Positions 57,841 to 64,000 of a stretch of 64,000 nt of DNA are shown here, one piece after another. The first letter of the stretch is position 1. Every line of letters begins with the position of its first letter. The notes beneath the pieces were generated by a model that was given only the letters and a program-made list of their open reading frames with translations, was not told where the DNA came from and made no database searches. The translations under genes were made by a program, and so were the position numbers. This DNA comes from Persicaria tinctoria (taxonomy: Eukaryota > Streptophyta > Magnoliopsida > Caryophyllales > Polygonaceae): contig JBANSL010000013.1 in assembly GCA_037127255.1 (NCBI GenBank), forward strand, positions 55,081,688 through 55,145,687, given 5' to 3'.

Positions 57841-59275
57841 CAAATACTTCCCACCCGCAAAAACAGCACTTCTCCGCCAGAAAATCACCGCCTTCAAACA
57901 GAAGCAAGGGGAACCGCTGGCAAAGGCATGGGAACGCTACAAAGAACTGCTGCGATCTTGTCCTACTCATGGACAGCCACCCTACGTCATTCAGGATATC
58001 TTCTTCAACTCTCTTGATCAAGTCACTAAGGACAGAATCAACCATTATACTCGCTATGAGTATCTGACGATGCCACCAAGCGACGCATGGGGTGTGCTAG
58101 AAAAGCTCACTAACTACGACAACAAATATGGGGCTCCTACAAACTATGATGAGAACGCATATGCCAGACCAGCCCCATCCATGCCTCTCTATGAGCCATC
58201 TAAGGAGATAGACCCTGATGTCAAGGAGCAGTACTACAGAGATCAGAATCGCAAGCTCCTCAAACAAGTCAAATATCTATCTGTCAATCAGCCTTGCATC
58301 GAATGCGGATCACAGAGGCACACCACTACTGAGTGCCCACGCACTGAGCAAGTCAGGATGGCAGAAACACATGAAGAGGCAGCTTACGATGGGGGTCCAA
58401 ATCGATACATGGGAGATCAAAGGTTCTATCAACCACAGTGGAACCAAGGTCCTCCTAGGAATCCCCCACCCTACAGAGCTCCAGGACATCCAGAAAGGGA
58501 TCAAAAGAAGGACGATCTGCAGCTGATCCTTGATGAGATGCGCCGAAATCATGCACAGAACCTGCAGGCTACAAACACCATCAACAATCAGCTCCAGAAT
58601 TTCAACACAAAATTTGGGGAACTGGATATCTGGAAAAGAGGAATAGAGACCCAGATGGGTCAAATCGCTGCACAGATCCCACGACCGTCCGGACAGCTCC
58701 CTGGACAAACAGAACCAAATCCTAAGGGGAAAACCGGACACGTCGCAGCTATTAAGCTCAGGAGTGGGCATCAATTACACGAGCCAGAGGTCGGGAAACA
58801 GCAAAGCAAGGCAGAACAGCAACTCGAGACAGAGCAGACCCAACTCGATCTCGAGAAGACTCTACTCGACCTCGACAAGGAGCTACTCGACCAAGACCCG
58901 AAGCTGAGCTCGGACTCCGCTGCGCAGACCAGCAACTCCAGGTCGACCACCCAACTCGATGTCGAGGAGCCCGTGGTCGAGATCGAGGAGCAGCATCTGG
59001 CCGACGTCAACGACTCTGCAGCACCTCCGACAGCTGATTTGGCTCCGAAACATAAAAAGCCACTGCCTTTCCCTTCAAAAGCACAGAAAGATCCCACTGC
59101 GGGTAGGTTTACCAGATTTGTTAATATGCTGCAAGAACTGAATGTTTCTATTCCTTTTTCAGAAGCCCTGCAAGAGATGCCTGGATATGTCAAATTTCTA
59201 AAGGAAATCCTGAGCAAGAAGCGATCCATCTCAGAGATCGCATGCGAATGCAAAGTACACCACTTCCCTGAATAG
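57836..59275 (+). pseudogene. gag: Gag C-terminal half and gag-protease linker, internal B
   Basis: Open from just after the frame break to 59275. It has WERYKELLRSCPTHGQPPYV, IFFNSLDQVTKDRINHYTRY, LTMPPSDAWGVLEKLTNYDN, the knuckle CIECGSQRHTTTEC (near 58295-58336) and ETQMGQIAAQIPRPSGQLPG. Next comes KLRSGHQLHEPEVGKQ, then a linker of heptads LDLEKTL, LDLDKEL, LDQDPKL from motif DNA in 21-base steps (58845, 58866, 58887), and LDVEEPVVEIEE. FVNMLQELNVSIPFSEALQE and EILSKKRSISEIACECK precede a stop at 59275. This is the best-preserved Gag of the window. Confidence 0.93.
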
Positions 59276-59436
59276 AGACCTGACCCTGGTAAGTTTTCTG
59301 TTACTGTGGGTTTTGGACAATATAAATATGAGTCTCTGTGTGATTTAGGAACAAGTGTGAGCATCATGCCTCTGTCAATCTGGCGGAAGGTCAAAATAGG
59401 ATGCATAGAACCTGTGGATGCCTCAGTTCAGGTATG
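59276..59436 (+). pseudogene. pol: Protease remnant, internal B
   Basis: Directly after the stop the same frame reads DPGKFSVTVGFGQYKYESLC, DLGTSVSIMPLSIWRKVKIG and CIEPVDASVQV, then a stop at about 59436. It has the active-site DLG (DLGTS) but only the first third of the enzyme. RT and everything up to the element's tail are missing. Confidence 0.88.
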
Positions 59437-59664
59437 AATTCTACTCCCCCTCAGTCCATAAAGAAAATTATCAATGATTTAAGGGGAGATAAGACATTAT
59501 GGCGAGAGAATCTGCGAAAACTAAGAGCTAGAAGGAAGAAGAAGAAAGAAAAAGGAGATGATGCAAGCAACCTTCTATCAGCTGAGCTGGCATACTACCA
59601 TCAGGACCTAGATGATCCAGGAGAAGGGCCAAGCATAAGCAGGCCCCACACTAATGGTCTTTGA
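59401..59664 (+). CDS. Small basic ORF at the deletion joint, unknown
   Basis: 87 codons, starting inside the protease remnant in another frame. Residues 26-55 are rich in Lys and Arg (LRKLRARRKKKKEKGDD). The end reads AELAYYHQDLDDPGEGPSIS. I do not recognise it. It may be the end of the original pol polyprotein after a deletion, because the following bases 'gagaagtcggcctagcgact' are also found right after the integrase tail of E3. It could as well be noncoding. Confidence 0.35.
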   Translation: MHRTCGCLSSGMNSTPPQSIKKIINDLRGDKTLWRENLRKLRARRKKKKEKGDDASNLLSAELAYYHQDLDDPGEGPSISRPHTNGL

Positions 59665-61729
59665 GCGCAAATAGAGAAGTCGGCCTAGCGACTCTAAAAT
59701 CTAGAGCATGTATATAGAACTTTATGAATTTTGGGACTTTTTAAACCTTTTTGTTTTGTTTTTGGTTTTGGTTTTATGTCTTTTAGAATATTTCATGTGG
59801 ATAGTCTTGTTTCTTGTGCAATCTAACACTTTTAGGTCGGAAAGCATATAAGGATCGCAAAAAAAAAGTGGAATAAAGAAGTCCCTGAAACAGTCAGAAT
59901 CGACGAAGGCCAAGTCGACGACGACAAGGAGGAGCAGCACAGACACTACTCGATATCGAGTAGGCCAACTCGATATCGACAAGCCACCAGAAGCTCCTCG
60001 ACTTCAGAAAACCACTGGACGCAGAAAAGCTACTCGAGATCGAGTAACATATACTCGAGATCGACAAAGATGTCTACTCGACCTGCACTGATTCGCCCTC
60101 CTCGTTGTGTTATCCTATGAGTTCCTTCCTTTACTCTTGTTTTTATTTATTTTATACAGCGGGGACACTGTAAATTTTAAGTATGGGGTGGGGGAAGGGC
60201 TCGTTATTATTATCATATGTGTTAGTCTTGCTTTTGGTTTTACATGGTGAAATTTTAATTCATGCATTCATGTTTATGCATTTTAGTCTTTTGTCATACT
60301 TTAAGTCTTGTTTTTAGTTGCAAAAAAAAAAAATAATAAAAAAAAAAAATATGCATGTTTAAATTTTTGCATTGCTTTAGTTTTTATACCCTAACTTAGA
60401 TGTCCTATGATGATAAATAATAATTGACTTGATCATATAAATCCTATGGCATGTTTGGAAGGTTTAGCCTAAGTCCTCGAAAATGGTTTTTATGTGGATT
60501 GTGAACTTGTGATGAAATTGAGCACATATGATCCTAAGCTAAAGGTTAAAATCCAACAAAAATTGTCCCAGTGAGAATTTTGGCCTTATAGGGAGAACAT
60601 TAAAAATCCCTCTGCTTTCTTGAGTGTATTTACTCTTCCTATGCATCTGTAAATGTTGTGATAGTTATTCAAAGCCAATGCATTTATATGTTTATGTTGA
60701 CGAGAATTAAATGATGGAGGCACCTTTTAAGACAATTTTATCCTCTCTTTACCCACCCTACATTATCCCTGCTTGAAGCCAGAACATTAGCCTGAGACTT
60801 TTATTGTAAACTCCACAAAATTATCCTTAGCCAAATTGAGTCTGACCCCCTTTTGGGAATTAAGACTTAGAGTTGGTTGGAATGATGATTTGTGGAAAAA
60901 ATGAGCTTATGTTGCATTTCAAGAAGGATCATGGAAATTATTGAGATATGGGTTGGTTGTACATTTTTTAGACATATTATGTAAAAGGATTTTTGGCTCA
61001 CATTATAAATGCACCTCTAGTATTATTTTATATTTTCGTTTAAAAAAAACAAAAAAAAAAAGAAGAAAAAGTATATATGTTTGTGAATAAAGTGCATGAG
61101 CCAAATTTACCTTATTTCTTTCATTATTTACACGATACATATTTTGGAGAGATTTAGAAAGTTTGAAAGGTTATATACTTTATTGAGAAAAATTGGAGAG
61201 TTTGGCGAATGCATATGACTGAGAAGTTATGTTTTGGTTATGTTGGAGATTTAGGAGTCTTGATTCCCGAATTTTATTTAGCACCACATGGCCAAATAAT
61301 TTCATTCCTTACTATTTCTTACCAAGCCCCATTACAACCCCGCCGAATGGAATCTTCTTTGAAGACTTCTATTGAGCGAAGTCCTCCTGATATTTCTTGT
61401 TGCATTTTCATAATTGGTTGCGAAGTGGATTCATGTTTAAATTGCAATGTTTATGAGATTGTATATGGAATTGAGTTGAGAGATGATCTACATATCCTAA
61501 ACACATTGAGAGCTGAGTGTAAACACATTATCCCTATGAGGTTGGATTTATATTGCCTAAGCCTATGGATCGCTCATATATGTGTGATGACGTTAAATTC
61601 ACTTGTCTTACATTGCTACTACTTGAGATGTTGCTTTTGACAAAGGCGAAGACTTGAAAGATGTGTTGTAGGTCTTGTTTATTGTTTGGTTATTGCTTGA
61701 GGACAAGCAAGTCTAAGTATGGGGTGATT
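59665..61729 (+). other. 3' noncoding region, internal B
   Basis: Contains motif pairs at 59950/59970 and 60034/60055, a PPT-like TAAGTATGGGGTGGGGGAAG at 60178, A-rich runs at 60320-60350 and 61020-61070, and the hairpin TTGCTTG/CAAGCAA at 61693-61710 with the terminal PPT at 61711-61729. A 143-codon frame at 61209-61640 has no recognised domain. The block shared by E2 and E3 is not found here. Confidence 0.8.
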
Positions 61730-63565
61730 TGATGTCTCCAAAGTAGTCATGCCTTTATGCATATTTTAGTTCCATATTCTTTATATTTTGCATATTTTGG
61801 GTTGGGAATATGTTAAATTTATGTAGTATACGCTCATTTATCAGAAATGGAGATCTACATAAGTATCTGTTTAATATCGCAGAATATGGAACCATTTCTG
61901 GAGAAAACCAAGAAGCAAGAACCGGAGCACAAAGCTACTCGACATCGACTAAACCTAGTCGATCTCGACAAGACATGCCTAGACACCAACCAGCATCGAG
62001 GAGCCTACGTCGAGAAACTGAAGACGAAGAACCCGACTCCACACCCTACTCGAGATCGAGTACGGGTACTCGAGGTCGACAAGACGTGGAGCCATGTCCG
62101 AGCATGTCGACAAGAGACTTGCCCGACCAGCCAAGCCAGACCTAGTCGACGAACATTCCTACTCGATGTCGACAAGACTGTCGTCGAGATCGAGTACACC
62201 TGTGAGCCACACCCGAGCTTGTCGAGCACCAAATAGCCGAGACGACGAAATCGAGCCAGTCGACCAACAATCCTACTCGAGATCGACAAGACCTTTGTCG
62301 AGATCGAGGAGGACTTCCAGAGCCGCGTTACTCGGTTTGAGGAATCCGACTCGATGTGGGATTACTTGGGCCCGAAGATTGCCGATTCTATCCAATCTAT
62401 CAAGATACATCATGGAAGGAGAAGATCTATCCATTAAAGACATTTAGATATATTTAGATTTAATTCCCTTATTGTTTTTATTTATCCTTAAGCATCTTAG
62501 ATATAGTTTTAGATATAGATATAGATATTCTATCCTTGAGTAGCAAGGATTAGAAAGCTATAAATAAAGCCCATGGGGCTGATTTTTATTGATTGAATTC
62601 CAGGGGGAGAAGTAGTTCCACAGAGACGGTTTAGGAGTTCAGAGGTTTTAGGGTTTTGGCGTTCAACGAGAGTTGGATCGCCGGGATTGTAAAGTCTTTT
62701 GAATTTAGTTTAATGCAAGTTTCTTTTCATCAATCAATGTCTGAGGTTGCGATGAAGCGCGAGTAGTCCACCCACTTCTAGGGTTGGGGCGAGCCCGACG
62801 ATAGCCATGCACGTTTGAGGTAAAGATATGACTTTTATCATGTTTTGAGCATCTACTACTTGTTTATGTGTTTATTACCCATCTAATGGAGATCCATGTT
62901 AACAACTTGGATTGTAAACATAAAATCGGTAGATACAATTAGGGTTTCTTGAAAGAGTTGTCTAATTGTTGGAAAAGGCGAAAGCTTGTCCTTGATGCAA
63001 TTCACATGATTATCTGTTTATCTCTGCCTTATGCATACTTGGTTATCGTTGTTGCAAACCCCAATCTTGGAAGCTTTTTACAGTAAGTTTATTTCGAAGT
63101 CCCAAAGCATTTGCCTTTACTTTATTTCTTTGTTTCATTTTATTCTCTGTCTCCTCGATATCGAATAGAACTCGTCGATATCGAGTACTGATTCTCGATC
63201 TAGCATCGATGTAGCTTCTGTGTGCAGGTACTCGACAAGACAAGCCGAAGTCGACAAAGACCCTACTTGATATCGAGTAGTCCTGGTCGATATCGACGAG
63301 ACCCTGTGCTTGCTGCTGCGCTGTGTTCGACTGTCCGATCTTCTGTCGACTACCCTAGTCGAGATCGAGGACCCTGTTGTCGACTTCTGACCGTGAGATT
63401 TCTCCGCTGCCTGGGATCCGCTGACACGCTTCCTCGTGGATCGATCCTGACTTCCCACTGCTGCATCAGGAGGAGGTCTTGTAATTATTTGCAAGGTACG
63501 GAATCTGGTTTGCTTTACTTTAGTCATATTTTATATTTGCATACTCGAATTTCCTTCTATCAACA
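61730..63565 (+). repeat. LTR-C (1836 bp)
   Basis: Same termini and length as LTR-B. TATA at 62558-62566. It has the same set of motif sites; one pair differs from LTR-B in one middle base (TCGAGGTCGA in place of TCGAGCTCGA). Confidence 0.96.
62558..62566 (+). promoter_or_regulatory. TATA box, LTR-C
   Basis: CTATAAATA. Confidence 0.65.
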
Positions 63566-63568
63566 AAT

Positions 63569-63586
63569 TGGCGCCGTTGTCGGGGA
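63569..63586 (+). other. Primer-binding site, internal C
   Basis: TGGCGCCGTTGTCGGGGA, as in internal B. Confidence 0.85.
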
Positions 63587-63648
63587 AGCTATCATTCGCG
63601 CCTTAGGTAGTTAAATCTCACATCTACTTTGAGTTACTATACAGGTGT

Positions 63649-64000
63649 ATGCGCCATTCTGGTTTACCACCTGAGTTTGACAGCTTAGACGAACCGGAGC
63701 GTTACCTACACATCCACTCTAAACTCAAAAGGATCATGGCGGCCGCTGAAACACAAGAACAGCTGATTGCAAGGCTTACAAGGGAGCTAGCCGCAAAAGA
63801 TACCACTATCGCCAATGAAAGGGCGGCGAGGGAACAAGAAGCTGAGCGCGCAAGGCAAGCAGAAGCTGAGCTTGCCCAATATCCAACTACTGCTGAGGAT
63901 TATATGCATCCAACTCTCGTCGTGCCTGAATCGGCTATTCTAATCCCTGATAACTCCTTTGAAATTCGCACTCAATTTCTGATAGAGCTTAAAAATAATG
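63649..64000 (+). pseudogene. gag: Gag N-terminal part, internal C, runs off window
   Basis: MRHSGLPPEFDSLDEPERYL to IELKNN, without a stop, virtually identical to the start of gag in internal B. It continues beyond the window, so intactness cannot be judged; it is grouped with the broken copies only because B and A share the downstream frame break. Confidence 0.88.

Larger units (their letters stand above)
49205..64000 (+). mobile_element. Tandem Athila-like array LTR-A/B/C, nonautonomous
   Basis: Three LTRs in one orientation, each 1836 bp after removal of the insertion in LTR-A, separated by two internal regions, with a third internal region running off the end. Internal A keeps only PBS, gag start and PPT. 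Internal B keeps gag, a protease remnant and the 3' region. No RT or integrase is found. Such a chain is what unequal recombination between LTRs of tandem or sister copies produces. The left end abuts COP3; the right end is outside the window. Confidence 0.92.

Noticed and set aside
61209..61640. 143-codon frame in the 3' region of internal B
   Set aside because: No recognised domain. Part of its DNA (CACCACATGGCC) is shared with noncoding 3' regions of E2 and E3 in other frames, so it is more likely noncoding.

Overview
The window is plant heterochromatin, most likely from an angiosperm of eudicot type. I can defend no host gene, tRNA or rRNA in it. Almost every base belongs to LTR retrotransposons of two superfamilies. 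These are Ty1/copia (a SIRE-like copy, a Tork-like copy and a probable Ale/Retrofit-like copy) and Ty3/gypsy (an Athila-type group with a primer-binding site matching the tRNA-Asp-type sequence, plus solo LTRs of Tat/Ogre appearance). All copies are broken: each has stops, frameshifts or lost domains.

The layout is nested. Left block (1-12901, all minus strand): COP2, a decayed copia (11503-12901); then an Athila-type copy called GYP2 (6024-11502); then COP1, a SIRE-like copia (611-6023), apparently inserted in GYP2; then a Athila-like LTR (1-610) inserted at the start of the env-like reading frame of COP1. Middle block: COP3, a Tork-like copia on the minus strand, is split into 46809-49204 and 13060-13757. 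Its RNase H reading frame is continuous when the 33 kb between are removed. That 33 kb is element E1, whose 5' LTR has been interrupted four times: by E2 (17355-33093, TSD CGCAT), by a solo LTR (34105-35865, TSD TCTAT), by E3 (35957-44416) and by another solo LTR (44511-46323). E2 itself holds a solo LTR in gag (27980-30060, TSD CTCGT) and another in its 3' LTR (17747-19183).

Right block (49205-64000, plus strand): a tandem LTR-internal-LTR-internal-LTR array of one nonautonomous Athila-like family. LTR-A, LTR-B and LTR-C are each 1836 bp once a 3.6 kb Ogre/Tat-type solo LTR is removed from LTR-A. The internal regions keep the PBS, gag and the polypurine tract but have lost reverse transcriptase and integrase. 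They presumably depended on enzymes from relatives such as E2, which still has an open 439-codon RT-RNase H frame.

The most unusual signal is a short motif, TCGA-NN-TCGA, which recurs in register about 20 bp apart (19-21 bp). It occurs in both the U3 and U5 ends of every LTR of this Athila-like group, in the noncoding 3' region, and inside coding linkers between Gag, protease, reverse transcriptase and integrase. The middle dinucleotide differs between elements but tends to be shared between the LTR and the internal linkers of one element. Other structure of note: tandem hairpins with covarying arms in the Ogre-type LTR, a conserved LTR hairpin with compensatory changes, and a hairpin next to the polypurine tract.
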